DNA of 64,000 nt, from assembly GCF_900101905.1 (NCBI RefSeq), contig NZ_FNAJ01000012.1, forward strand, positions 167,427 to 231,426, read 5' to 3'. Position 1 is the first letter of the stretch; each line of letters starts with the position of its first letter. Under the pieces are notes generated by a model that was given only the letters and a program-made list of their open reading frames with translations, was not told where the DNA came from and searched no databases. The translations under genes were made by a program, and so were the position numbers. This document shows positions 53,109 through 62,124 of this stretch, piece by piece. Origin of the DNA: Myxococcus virescens. GTDB taxonomy: Bacteria > Myxococcota > Myxococcia > Myxococcales > Myxococcaceae.

Positions 53109-55673
53109 TCAACGGCGCGGTGGCCGGGGGGCAGGCGGCTGGGCATGCCGCGGATCCTCGGGCCACGAGTGCCGGGGGTACTTGCGGCACAGCTCCTTGC
53201 GGATGGCGGGGTAGTGCCGCTCCCAGAAGCCCGCGAGGTCGGTCGTCACCTGGACCGCGCGCATGTTCGGCGCCAGCAGGTGCAGCACCAGCGGGACGCG
53301 CCCCGCGCAGACGTTGGGCCCCTGCGCCATGCCGAAGAAGTCCTGGAGTCGCGACTCGACCCAGGGCGGCTTGCCCGGCTCGTAGTGGACCTTGACGCCG
53401 CGGCCTCCGGGCAGCGTCACCCGTTCCGGCGCATGCGTGGCCAGCAGCCGCTGCTGCTCGGAGGTGAGACGTGCGTAGAGCGCGTCCAGCAGGGACACCC
53501 CTTCCAGGTCCTTGAAGCTGCGCGCGTCCGAGCACAGCGACGCCAGCGCATCGCGCAGGAAGGTGTCGTCAACGGTGGGGAACTTTGCCTCGGGGAAGGC
53601 CTCGCCCAGCAGGGCCACGCGGGTGCGCCACTGCTCCAGGGCCTCCGGATCCGCGAACTTGCCAGGCCCCGCGGCCAGCGCGGCTTCCACGAGCACGCGC
53701 GCGGTGGCTTCCGAGGCGGGCGCGGGCGTGCGGGTCTCCTCCAGGACGAGGTTGCCGTAGGCCAAGCGGGTGAGCCGCTCCACCCGTCGGGCCTCGGCGT
53801 TCCACTGGAGGGTGTCCACCTCCTCCAGCGTGTCCGGGTAGAGGTCGAGCAGCCATTCCGGCTCCACGGCGCTGGCGAGCCGTACCACGGCGCCCTTGCC
53901 AGGGCGTTCTTCGGCGTCGGCGGCCACCATGAGGTCGGCGTCCTGGACCACGCTCACGTCTGACAGCGTGGCCGTCCCTCCTCCGAACATCAGCAGCTCG
54001 GGCGCACGGGGCCGGCGCCGCCGGGCGACGCGGTCGGGGTAGCCGGCGAGCACGCTGAGCATCAGCGCTTGCTCCACGTCCTCGGGCCGCTGGGGCCGGG
54101 TGCCCTGTCCACGCACCGCGCGCCGCATCTGCTTCTGGACCCGATCCACGGACTGCACGGCGCCGGCCTCCAGGGAGAGGGAGTGCATGCGGCCCGACGC
54201 GAAGTTCGCGCGCTCGGCTTCGCGGAAGCGCTCGAACAGCTCCAGCAGGTCGGACGGCCCGCTGACGACGGCGGCCGGACGTCCTCCCTGGCCCAGGTTG
54301 GCGCGGGCCTCGCGGCGGATGTCGCGTTCCCCCATGAGGGCGGCGAGCACGGCGGCTTCGGCGCCCACGCCTCGGCGCTCCCCCTCGACGATGATGCGCG
54401 CCTGACGGGGGTGGACGGGGAAGCGCAGGAGCCGTTCGCCCACCTCCGTGACGGTGCCGGCGGGGTCGACCGCGCCCAGTCGGCGGAGCAGCGTCTCCGC
54501 GGCGTCCAGGGACGCAGCCGGGGGCGGCTCGAAGAAGGGGAAGGCGGCCAGGTTGGTGATGCCGGATGCGCGCAGGGAGAGGACGGTTTCGGCCAGGTCC
54601 GTGCGGCGAATCTCCGGGGCGTCCTGCTCCGGGCGGCCGTCGAAGTCGTGCTGCGTGTAGAGGCGCAGGCAGTGGCCCGCGCGCGTACGGCCCGCGCGGC
54701 CGGCGCGCTGGATGGCGGAGGCGCGGCTGACCTTGGACAGCTTGAGGGTGGGCAGGCCCGACCAGGGGGAGTGGGAGGCGACGCGCGCGAGCCCGGAGTC
54801 GATGACCACCGCCACGCCGTCGATGGTGACGGACGTCTCCGCGACGTTGGTGGAGAGGATGATCTTCCGCCGCGAGCTGCGCCGCACGGCGCGGTCCTGC
54901 TCGGCAGGGGACAGGTCGCCGTGGAGGGGGAGCACGTCGGTGCCGTGGCGTTCGGCGAACTCGGCGCATGCGTCGCGTGCGCGGCGGATTTCGCCGGCGC
55001 CGGGGAGGAAGACGAGCACGTCGCCATCCACGCCTTGGGTGAAGAGCCGCTTGATGCCGGAGAGCACCTGTTGGTCCAGGTGTCGGTCATCGGGCGCGGG
55101 CAGGTACTCCACGCTCACGTCGAAGCGCCGACCCTCGGAGCGGAGCGAGGGGCACCCGCCGAGGTACGCCCGGATGGGCTCCGCCTCCAGCGTCGCGGAC
55201 ATGACGACGACCTTGAGGTCGGGGCGCGCCGTCTCCTGGAGGCGCCGAAGCAGGGCCAGGGAGATGTCCGCGGACAGGTGCCGCTCGTGGAACTCGTCGA
55301 GCACGACGATGCCCACGTCGCGAAGCTTCGGGTCGGAGAGCAACCGGCGGCCGAGGACGCCTTCGGTGACGAAGGACAGCCGCGTCTTCGCGCTGCGCAC
55401 GTCCTCGAAGCGGACCTGGTAGCCCACGGACTCGCCCACGCGCTCGCCCAACTCCTCGGACACGCGCTGGGCGGCGAGCCGCGTGGGAAGCCGACGTGGC
55501 TGGAGGACGATGATTTCCTTCCCCTGACCGAGCCCGGCCTCCAGGAGCGCGCGAGGCACGCGCGTCGTCTTTCCTGCGCCAGGAGGCGCTTCCAGGACGA
55601 GCGACCGCGCGCCACGCAGCGTGGAGACGATGTCCGGCAACAGGGGATCGATGGGAAGCGCGACGTCCGCCAT
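53109..55673 (-). CDS. hrpB: HrpB, DEAH-box-type RNA helicase
   Basis: 854 residues from ATG 55673 (MADVALPIDPLLPDIV). Helicase motifs: I GAGKTT (32-37), II DEFHER, III SATLE, V STNVAETSVTIDGV, VI QRAGRAGRTRAGHC. The C-terminal half carries the HrpB family extension ending KELCRKYPRHSWPEDP. Bacterial HrpB is a nonessential ATP-dependent helicase of unclear role. Length is normal. It ends seven bases after the GNAT stop. Confidence 0.94.
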   Translation of the reverse strand: MADVALPIDPLLPDIVSTLRGARSLVLEAPPGAGKTTRVPRALLEAGLGQGKEIIVLQPRRLPTRLAAQRVSEELGERVGESVGYQVRFEDVRSAKTRLSFVTEGVLGRRLLSDPKLRDVGIVVLDEFHERHLSADISLALLRRLQETARPDLKVVVMSATLEAEPIRAYLGGCPSLRSEGRRFDVSVEYLPAPDDRHLDQQVLSGIKRLFTQGVDGDVLVFLPGAGEIRRARDACAEFAERHGTDVLPLHGDLSPAEQDRAVRRSSRRKIILSTNVAETSVTIDGVAVVIDSGLARVASHSPWSGLPTLKLSKVSRASAIQRAGRAGRTRAGHCLRLYTQHDFDGRPEQDAPEIRRTDLAETVLSLRASGITNLAAFPFFEPPPAASLDAAETLLRRLGAVDPAGTVTEVGERLLRFPVHPRQARIIVEGERRGVGAEAAVLAALMGERDIRREARANLGQGGRPAAVVSGPSDLLELFERFREAERANFASGRMHSLSLEAGAVQSVDRVQKQMRRAVRGQGTRPQRPEDVEQALMLSVLAGYPDRVARRRRPRAPELLMFGGGTATLSDVSVVQDADLMVAADAEERPGKGAVVRLASAVEPEWLLDLYPDTLEEVDTLQWNAEARRVERLTRLAYGNLVLEETRTPAPASEATARVLVEAALAAGPGKFADPEALEQWRTRVALLGEAFPEAKFPTVDDTFLRDALASLCSDARSFKDLEGVSLLDALYARLTSEQQRLLATHAPERVTLPGGRGVKVHYEPGKPPWVESRLQDFFGMAQGPNVCAGRVPLVLHLLAPNMRAVQVTTDLAGFWERHYPAIRKELCRKYPRHSWPEDPRHAQPPAPRPPRR

Positions 55674-55686
55674 GGCCCGGTGTCCT

Positions 55687-57090
55687 TTAAGGCGTGTCCG
55701 CGTCGGGAGTCGGTGGGGCGGACTGAGAGGAAGCCTTCTTCTTCCGGATGCGAGGCGCCTGTGCCTCACCCGAGGCCGGAGGTTCGGTGGCCTCGGTCGC
55801 GGCAGGCTCCGCTGCATCGGTCTTCTTGCGACCCCGTCGCGCGCCGCGTGGCGCGGTAGAGGATGCCTCGTTGCGGGCTTGCGCGGCGGCCTCGTCGGTA
55901 TTCGCGGGCCGGCTGTCGTTCGTCACCGCTCCATCCGTGGCATGAGGGGACGCATCGCCCCCGTCGGCCCGGGCCGCATTGTCCACGGCGGCCTTGTCCG
56001 CGAGTTCCGCGCCCTCGGCAGCAGCTTCCGGCTGGGCGACAGCGCCATCGTGCGACTCAGAAGCAGCGCTCGCGGAGGCCACGCCGGTCTCGGTCGTGGA
56101 GGACAAGCCCTCGTCCTTCAGGTCGGCGCCGCCGAGCGGGCCCAAGTCGCCACCGTTGTCCGAGCGTTCTGCGCCCGAGTCCTGGAGCCCCTCCGGGCCG
56201 GCTGCGCTGGCGGACGAGTCGCCACCCTCCGCCGCCGTGTCGCCGCGAGCGGTCGAAGGTGCCACGGAAGCAGGGCTTGCGATGTCGCCCCCTGCATCCA
56301 GTGCCGCGACCTCGGCGAGTTCCGCCTCGGTGGGCTCCATGGAGTCGGTCGGCTCATCGAAGCCAGCCAGCGCGTCGTCGGAGAGCGTCAGCCCCCGTCC
56401 CGCGCGGCGCTTGGGCTTGAGGTTCAGCCCGGCGGCCTCATAGACGGTGGGGGCGGGCACGAGCGCGGCTTCGGCCAGCAGCCGCGCCTGTCGAAGGGAC
56501 TGCTCGAGCTTCCGGCCCATCGACACCAGCTCCTCGCGGAGAAGGCTCTCCTGTTCCAGCGTCAGGGGCGACGGCTCATGGCTGGAGCGCCACGCGGTAT
56601 GGGCGGTCAGCACCTGCTCCATGACGGGCCGCACGAGCGCGAAGTCATCCCGGGCGAAGATGCGCGTCACATAAGCGCTCTTCGTGCGCCGCTCGTAGGA
56701 CGCCGCGTACTCGAGGACGGCCTCGCGGGGCGCGCGCCGCAGTTGCGGGAACTTCAGGTGGGGGAAGAGGGCCTCGATGACGGGCGCGCGGCTGCTTGCG
56801 GTGAAGGTGATGCCGGCGAGCAGCTTCTCCAGCACGTCCACCCACAGGCCCTGCTGGTGGAACGCATACTCCTCGCGAGCCTCTTCCAGTTCGGGGAGGT
56901 CCTTCACGCGGTCGAGCACGCCCTCGGTGGGCGCGCGTGCGGTGCGCACCAACTCCAGCGCGGTGGTCAGCCAGCCCTTTTCGGCGTCGAGGCCGGGCCG
57001 GCCGGTGAGCATTTCCCCCGCCGTGGCGAGGCGTGCCTCGAAGGCTTCGGCGAAGCGGATGAGCTCGTACGATTCGAGCGTGGACGACAT
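55687..57090 (-). CDS. Helical protein with a long acidic low-complexity C-terminal tail
   Basis: 467 residues from ATG 57090 with GAGGAG upstream. Residues 1-230 are helical (opening MSSTLESYELIRFAEAFEARL), with no signal or membrane segment. From about 235 to 467 the chain is Ala/Glu/Ser/Asp/Gly-rich and likely disordered, ending in a basic RGARRGRKKTDAAEP and IRKKKASS. A basic-tipped acidic tail suggests binding to nucleic acid, ribosome or partner. It lies 13 bases before hrpB on the same strand, so co-transcription is likely. I know no family. Confidence 0.72.
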   Translation of the reverse strand: MSSTLESYELIRFAEAFEARLATAGEMLTGRPGLDAEKGWLTTALELVRTARAPTEGVLDRVKDLPELEEAREEYAFHQQGLWVDVLEKLLAGITFTASSRAPVIEALFPHLKFPQLRRAPREAVLEYAASYERRTKSAYVTRIFARDDFALVRPVMEQVLTAHTAWRSSHEPSPLTLEQESLLREELVSMGRKLEQSLRQARLLAEAALVPAPTVYEAAGLNLKPKRRAGRGLTLSDDALAGFDEPTDSMEPTEAELAEVAALDAGGDIASPASVAPSTARGDTAAEGGDSSASAAGPEGLQDSGAERSDNGGDLGPLGGADLKDEGLSSTTETGVASASAASESHDGAVAQPEAAAEGAELADKAAVDNAARADGGDASPHATDGAVTNDSRPANTDEAAAQARNEASSTAPRGARRGRKKTDAAEPAATEATEPPASGEAQAPRIRKKKASSQSAPPTPDADTP

Positions 57091-57162
57091 GCGGCGGCTC
57101 CTCGGAAGGGCGGCGGGAGATAGCACACCCGGCGCCGAGCACCGAGCGGACGGGCAGGGGAC

Positions 57163-57867
57163 TCAGCGCCCGCCGAGCAGAATCTCCAGGGCCTGGGGAT
57201 GCGAGAAGTCAGGAAAGGCGACCGTAGCCCCTGCGTCGAGGAGGGCCTGCACGGAGAAGGTTCCGGTCCCCACGCCGATGCACTCGGCGCCGACGCCCTG
57301 GGCCGCATGGACGTCCTTGGGCGTATCGCCGATGACGACGACCCGGCATTCCTCCACGGGGACGCCCAGCTTCGCGGCGCCGGCCTTGGCGCCGCAGCGA
57401 ATCAGCTCGGTGCGGTCCTCGTTGTCGCAGCCGAAGCCGCCGAAGTCGAACTGGTCGTAGATGCTCACGCGTTCCAGCTTCACGCGGGCGCCCTCACGGA
57501 CGTTGCCAGTGCCCAGTCCCACGGCGAACCCGGACCGCGACCGGGCCTCCTTCACGGCCTCGCGCATGCCCGGGAAGACGAGGTATCGCTGGTCATCCAC
57601 CTTGTGGACCTCTTCGGCGAGGTGGGCGACGTAGGCGTCGATGACCGCGTCGATGGCGGCGGCCGAGTCCTCCACGCCGATGATGTGCATCGCCTTGCGG
57701 ACGATGGCCCGGTCGGTCATGCCGGACATTGGGAACGAGTCGCACGCGTCCCGCCGCCCGTGCAGCTTCTCGAAAGCGGCTTCCATGGAGCGGCGCCCCG
57801 CGCCGCCAGTGGTGACCAGGGTTCCATCGATATCGAAGAGGAGGACGGTGGGACGCATGGCTCCCAT
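57163..57867 (-). CDS. HAD-superfamily phosphatase (phosphoglycolate-phosphatase-like)
   Basis: 234 residues from ATG 57867; ATG 57858 gives MRPTVLLFDIDGT and is equally possible. HAD motifs: DIDGT with the nucleophile Asp, LGTGN as motif II, a Lys/Arg-region and GDTPKDVHAA as motif IV. A helical cap domain of about 80 residues separates them. It hydrolyses a small phosphate ester; gph-like substrate specificity is not proven. Confidence 0.9.
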   Translation of the reverse strand: MGAMRPTVLLFDIDGTLVTTGGAGRRSMEAAFEKLHGRRDACDSFPMSGMTDRAIVRKAMHIIGVEDSAAAIDAVIDAYVAHLAEEVHKVDDQRYLVFPGMREAVKEARSRSGFAVGLGTGNVREGARVKLERVSIYDQFDFGGFGCDNEDRTELIRCGAKAGAAKLGVPVEECRVVVIGDTPKDVHAAQGVGAECIGVGTGTFSVQALLDAGATVAFPDFSHPQALEILLGGR

Positions 57868-57920
57868 CTAATGGAAGCCCCGGGCCGACGCGAGCCCGGA
57901 GTCAGGCGGACCGTGTCCCC

Positions 57921-58574
57921 TCATGGCTCGACGAGCGTGAGTCCACGCTGGAGTGCCTCGCGGACGAGGGCGCGCTCCTCGATGGGGAGCCGGTCCTCCA
58001 GCGCCTGCCGGGCCTGCTGCCCGCCCAGGCGTCCGAGCGCCACGGCCACAGCTTCCCGGACCTGTGACTCCGGATCCTTCAACCGGGTGATGAGCGTGGG
58101 AATGGCGTCCAGCCCAAGACACCGGCGCAGGGCGTCCGCCGCGCTGGCACGTACCTCGGCCGGGGCCTTGGCGTCCTCGAGCACGTCGCGGATGGTCGCC
58201 GCGCCGCCTGATGGATCCACCAGCGCCAGGGAGGACACGGCGAGCGTCCGCCGCGCGGTAGGGGTGCCCTTGTCCACGACGAGCGCCGACAGGACAGGCG
58301 CCGCTCCCGGCCCCAGGCGCTTCCATGCATCATCTGGTGGGGTGCCAGTCCGCGTCGTCGCATCGAGAAGTGCGACCACCTGGGCATGGACGTCGGCGCC
58401 AGGCGAAGGCGCGTTGGTAACGAGGGCTGGCTCCGAACTGGCGGAAGCACTCATACGGGCCAGTCCACCGGATCCCGCGAGCAAGAAGCCTCCGAGCACC
58501 ACGGGGCGCCAGGCGAGATGGCGGAGGGACCACGAGGAAACGGCGCCAGGACGTGGGGGGAGGGTGGTCGCCAT
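57921..58574 (-). CDS. HEAT-repeat protein with N-terminal membrane anchor
   Basis: 217 residues from ATG 58574. A hydrophobic segment (about 25-40, VVLGGFLLAGSGG) suggests a signal anchor or export. From about 95 on are HEAT/PBS-lyase repeats (EVRASAADALRRCLGLDAIPTLITRLKD, QVREAVAVALGRLGGQQARQALEDRL). These solenoids bind partners. It ends 54 bases before the HAD gene. Function unknown. Confidence 0.78.
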   Translation of the reverse strand: MATTLPPRPGAVSSWSLRHLAWRPVVLGGFLLAGSGGLARMSASASSEPALVTNAPSPGADVHAQVVALLDATTRTGTPPDDAWKRLGPGAAPVLSALVVDKGTPTARRTLAVSSLALVDPSGGAATIRDVLEDAKAPAEVRASAADALRRCLGLDAIPTLITRLKDPESQVREAVAVALGRLGGQQARQALEDRLPIEERALVREALQRGLTLVEP

Positions 58575-58663
58575 GAGGGCTTCCCGGACAGAAGAGGGAC
58601 GTCTCCAATTTATACGTCATTGGTGCCGCGACGGGATGCGAAGGCCGTTATGGTCGGCGCGAC

Positions 58664-59056
58664 ATGGCCGGACGGGTCCTCTTCTTCCTACAGCACGCCA
58701 CGTACGAGCCGGCCTTCCAGGCCGCCACCATGGGAATCACCGCCGCCGCCATGGGCGACGAGGTGTACTTCGTCTTCGCCTTCGATGCGCTGCGCCAGCT
58801 CGTGGGGGGCGCCTACGGCCAGCCGTCGAGTGCGCGCGAGCACGAGGAGTTCGCACGCGCGGAGTCACTCGGGGTGTTGGCGCCGCCGGACATGCTGGCG
58901 GAAGCGCGCACGCTGGGCGCCAGGCTGATCGCCTGCGACACCACAGTCCGCATCTGCGGCTACGAACCGGAGTCGCTCGAGGGCACCCTGGATGAAGTGA
59001 TGGGGATGGCCTCGATTTGGCGACTGACCGCGGGTGCACGGGTGCTCACCCTGTAG
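58664..59056 (+). CDS. DsrE-family protein
   Basis: 130 residues. A Rossmann-like DsrE/DsrF fold is suggested by the opening MAGRVLFFLQHATYEPAFQAATMGITAAAMGDEVYFVFAFDAL and the later LGARLIACDTTVRICGYEPESL, with two cysteines in the usual region. DsrE proteins bind sulfur or act as carriers; without partners the role is uncertain. It lies 90 bases from the divergent HEAT gene and 220 before cglB. Confidence 0.75.
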   Translation: MAGRVLFFLQHATYEPAFQAATMGITAAAMGDEVYFVFAFDALRQLVGGAYGQPSSAREHEEFARAESLGVLAPPDMLAEARTLGARLIACDTTVRICGYEPESLEGTLDEVMGMASIWRLTAGARVLTL

Positions 59057-59275
59057 TCGGTGGGCTTGAGCCCTACGTACGCCGCTTTTGGCCGCCCAGG
59101 TATCGCTCTGGCTGTAACGTCGCAGTGGCATCCAAACGGCGAGGAATCAGGCCGCCGATGCTGTAGCGCCCGAGGGGAATGACGCGATAACCTGTCGCCA
59201 CGCCGTACCCCCTTTGGAGAACCCGGCCGCGCGGGAAGTCCCGCGTCCCCCAGTAGCAGAAGGAATTCATTGCCT

Positions 59276-60529
59276 ATGCGCTCCAAGCTGCCCCTCCTGA
59301 GTGCACTCTCCGTCGGCGCCATCGTCCTGGCCTGTCAGACGTACGACTTCGAGCCGGTGGAGCCGCTCGCCATCGCGCAGACGACGGTGGAGGAGGTCAT
59401 CAACGCCCGTCGGAGCAAGCCCAACATCATGCTGTTGGTGGATACCTCTGCATCGATGACGGATCCCGTGAACCCTTCGGATCCTGCCTGCATGGTGGAC
59501 TACCAAGGTTCCCGGACTCTTTGCGGCCGCGAGGTGCCGTGTAATGTCGACGTCTGCCCCACGCGCTGGACGGAGTTGCAGGCAGCCGTTCCGCAGTTTC
59601 TTGAGTCCAGTGGGCAGTTCGTGCGCTTCGCGCTGACGACCTACCCGGAGACGCGCGGAGGAACCGCGGTTGTCGACGCGTGCCGTGAAGCAACCCAGAG
59701 CGCGCTGTTGAAGGGGCTGCCAGATCAGGAGGACGATGCGTCCCTTCTCGCGCATGCCAGTGAAATCAACGACCTCCTTCAGGGCATCCCTAATAGCGGT
59801 GAGGGGCGGCCGCTCGGTGGTACGCCGACGAGCGGCAGCCTGAGTTTCGTGGGCGGGCTGCCTGGGCTTCAGGATCCAGACCGGGAAAACTTCGTCATCC
59901 TGCTGACGGACGGTCTTCCGAACTGCAACGCGAATAACGCCAACACTGGGGCCAACCCCGACCTCTGTAAGTGCACCATCGATAACAACGGCTGTTACGG
60001 CGCTTACGATAAGCGTGGGTGCTTGGACTCCGATGCCTCCGTCGCTGCGGTGCAGGCGCTGAAGGAGAAGGAGATCTCGACTATTGTGATTGGCTTCGGT
60101 GCTGAGACCGCGTCGGGCGAGGGCCCAGCGGTGCTGGAGGCGATGGCTCGGGCGGGCGGCTTCGAGCGGACGTGTGACGCGGCGCGCCCGTGCGGCGAGG
60201 GTGACACGTGCAATCCGACCACGGGTCTGTGCAACCGCTCCTTCTTCCAGGCCGGGAACCAGAGTGAGCTTGCGCGCGCGCTGGAGGACATCAGCCGGGC
60301 GGTCGTCCAGGAGGAGCCTTGCCTGATTCCGCTGGATGGCCCCCAGCGCCCGACCGACCCCAAGCTGCTCGTCGTCTACGTGGAAGGGGAGCGGACCCCC
60401 TCAAGCGACAGCACGTGGACGCTGGATGACCGGGGCGTGCTCTTCACGGGCCAGACCTGTGAGCGCATCCTGGCCTCCACCCCGGAGGCGCCCGTGAAGA
60501 TTGAAGTGCGGGCCATCCGTCAGCGTTAG
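59276..60529 (+). CDS. cglB: CglB, von Willebrand A lipoprotein adhesin of gliding motility
   Basis: 417 residues from ATG 59276. A 19-residue signal ends in lipobox VLAC (Cys20); TTG 59270 with AAGGA upstream is a possible start. A von Willebrand A domain follows, with the MIDAS DTSAS at 56-60, and later ILLTDGLPNC. Sixteen mature cysteines suggest several disulfides. M. xanthus CglB (MXAN_3060) is an outer-membrane VWA lipoprotein at focal adhesions, needed for single-cell gliding; this matches in length, signal and domain. The 219 bases upstream hold only a short AAGGA-type site and no clear promoter. Codons are less GC-biased than neighbours. Confidence 0.88.
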   Translation: MRSKLPLLSALSVGAIVLACQTYDFEPVEPLAIAQTTVEEVINARRSKPNIMLLVDTSASMTDPVNPSDPACMVDYQGSRTLCGREVPCNVDVCPTRWTELQAAVPQFLESSGQFVRFALTTYPETRGGTAVVDACREATQSALLKGLPDQEDDASLLAHASEINDLLQGIPNSGEGRPLGGTPTSGSLSFVGGLPGLQDPDRENFVILLTDGLPNCNANNANTGANPDLCKCTIDNNGCYGAYDKRGCLDSDASVAAVQALKEKEISTIVIGFGAETASGEGPAVLEAMARAGGFERTCDAARPCGEGDTCNPTTGLCNRSFFQAGNQSELARALEDISRAVVQEEPCLIPLDGPQRPTDPKLLVVYVEGERTPSSDSTWTLDDRGVLFTGQTCERILASTPEAPVKIEVRAIRQR

Positions 60530-60540
60530 TCCAGCGGTTC

Positions 60541-60608
60541 GCGGGGCGGCTTTACCCGGCGAGGGGCGGGGATTATAGGTCCCTCTCTCCCCGGAACGGC
60601 CGCCCCGC
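60541..60608. promoter_or_regulatory. Long-stem leader structure before the ATP-grasp gene
   Basis: GCGGGGCGGC (60541-60550) is perfectly inverted as GCCGCCCCGC (60599-60608), which ends two bases before ATG 60611. The enclosed bases could form an inner stem (GGGGCGGGGA with TCTCTCCCC, imperfect). A GATTATAGG sits in the loop and could be a -10 element or an exposed patch. No ribosome site is visible, so the start may be masked or leaderless. Confidence 0.4.
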
Positions 60609-60610
60609 TC

Positions 60611-61612
60611 ATGAAAGCCACGATCCTCTCGCGCTCCGCTTCCATCCCGTCCACTCGGCGACTTGTCGAGGTGGCGCGCGCAAGAGGGCACCGGGTGCGG
60701 GTCCTCAACCCACTCCGCGTGCAGATGCACCTCGATGGGCGCAGCGCCACGCTCTACTACGGCCGCAAGAAGCTGGCGCCCACGGACGTCGTCCTCCCTC
60801 GCATCGCCCAGTCCATCAGCAACTATGGCCTGGCCGTGGTGAATCAGTTCGGCCTGGCGCGGGTCTCGCTCGTCAACCACGCGCAGGCCATCGCGCAGTC
60901 GCGCAACAAGATGCGCTCGCTGCAATTGCTCTCGGCGCACGGCATCGACATTCCGTCGACAGTGATGGCGCGCGACGCGGCTCACCTCAAGGAGATGGTG
61001 GGCTTGCTGGGCGGCGTGCCCGTCCTCGTCAAACTGCTGCAAGGGCAGGAGAAGCACGGCGTCATGGTGTGCGAGAGCCTCCAGTCGCTGGAGGCCGCGC
61101 TCGAGGCCGTCCTGGGGCTAGGGCACAACCTCGTGATGCAGGAGTACGTGAAGAGCACGGGCATCGATGTCCGCGTGCTCGTTGTGGGGGGGCACGCAGT
61201 GGCCGCGGTTCGTCGCCGCCCGCGCCCGGGGCGCCTGGCGCACACCCTCATCAAGGGGGCCCGGCTGGAGGCGCACGAGCTGTCACCCGCCCAGCGAGCC
61301 ACCGCGGAGAAGGCCACCCGGCTCATCGGGCTCGAAGTGGCGGCGGTGGACCTGCTCGACGTGCAGGGCCAACCCAAGGTCTTCGAGGTGAACAGCTCCC
61401 CCGCGCTTCCTGAAATGGAGGCGGTGACGGGCGTGGACCTGGCCTCGCTCATCATCATCCGCGCGGAAGCGCTCGTGGCGGGGGAGCCGCCCGTGTCCAT
61501 GCCGGACCTGTCGCCTCCGTCGGCCCTGCCTGCGTCATCCGAGCCCGCCCAGCACCCCGTGGACCGGAAGGGCACGGGACGCCGCGCTCGGACCGGCGAA
61601 GGCGGCGCGTGA
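60611..61612 (+). CDS. RimK-like ATP-grasp ligase
   Basis: 333 residues. The ATP-grasp core carries NKMRSLQLLSAHGIDIPST, VLVKLLQGQEKHGVMVC, IDVRVLVVGGHAVAAVRRRP and the metal-binding EVNSSPALPEME. RimK relatives form ATP-dependent amide bonds, adding glutamate or other amino acids to protein or cofactor carboxylates. C-terminal extension (about 290-333) is Pro/Ser-rich and not conserved-looking. It follows cglB by 81 bases; a role in modifying a neighbour product is possible but unproven. Confidence 0.86.
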   Translation: MKATILSRSASIPSTRRLVEVARARGHRVRVLNPLRVQMHLDGRSATLYYGRKKLAPTDVVLPRIAQSISNYGLAVVNQFGLARVSLVNHAQAIAQSRNKMRSLQLLSAHGIDIPSTVMARDAAHLKEMVGLLGGVPVLVKLLQGQEKHGVMVCESLQSLEAALEAVLGLGHNLVMQEYVKSTGIDVRVLVVGGHAVAAVRRRPRPGRLAHTLIKGARLEAHELSPAQRATAEKATRLIGLEVAAVDLLDVQGQPKVFEVNSSPALPEMEAVTGVDLASLIIIRAEALVAGEPPVSMPDLSPPSALPASSEPAQHPVDRKGTGRRARTGEGGA

Positions 61613-61674
61613 AGAGAAAGACGGCCCCCGCTGTCTCAAGCGTGATACGCACCCATCGTTTCCAGGAGACGCCC

Positions 61675-62124
61675 ATGCTTCGTCGCCAACGCCTTTCCTC
61701 CCTCGCCGCCCTGCTGGCGGCAGTGACCTGCTCCGCGCCCGTACTGGCCGCGGATGTGGATCCGGCCTCGCTGTATGAGGTCTCCACCGAGGGGACCTCG
61801 ACCCAGGTCAAGGCGGGAGAGAAGGGGACCTTCGTCCTCGCCATCAAGACGAAGGCGGGCGCCCATGTCTCCGACGAGGCGCCGTTGAAGCTTGAGGTGA
61901 AGGGGAGCCAGTTGACTCCAGCCAAGGAGAAGCTGGTCCTGGCGGACTCCGTGGCGAAGAAGGCCGAGGGGCAAGCCTTCGCGGACCCTCGCTTCGAGGT
62001 CCCCTTCACGACGGCCGCCGCGGGCAAGGGCTCCGTGGACGCGAAGCTCGTCTTCTTCATCTGCACGGAGAAGATCTGCGCACGTCAGCAGAAGACCTTC
62101 TCCCTTCCTGTCGAGGTCCTCTGA
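61675..62124 (+). CDS. Exported DsbD N-terminal-domain-like protein
   Basis: 149 residues from ATG 61675 with AGGAG eight bases upstream; a GTG at 61609 overlapping the ATP-grasp stop (GTGA) is possible but lacks a signal. The signal peptide is MLRRQRLSSLAALLAAVTCSAPVLA. The mature part ends in VFFICTEKICARQQKTFSLPVEVL, which resembles the redox end of the DsbD N-terminal (alpha) domain, where C-x5-C is usual and here is C-x4-C. DsbD alpha accepts electrons and reduces periplasmic thiol proteins. Only this domain is present, without the membrane and gamma domains. Confidence 0.65.
   Translation: MLRRQRLSSLAALLAAVTCSAPVLAADVDPASLYEVSTEGTSTQVKAGEKGTFVLAIKTKAGAHVSDEAPLKLEVKGSQLTPAKEKLVLADSVAKKAEGQAFADPRFEVPFTTAAAGKGSVDAKLVFFICTEKICARQQKTFSLPVEVL

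Noticed and set aside
59073..59270. 65-codon minus-strand frame upstream of cglB
   Set aside because: No ribosome site or family match; it lies in the presumed cglB promoter region. Kept as non-coding.
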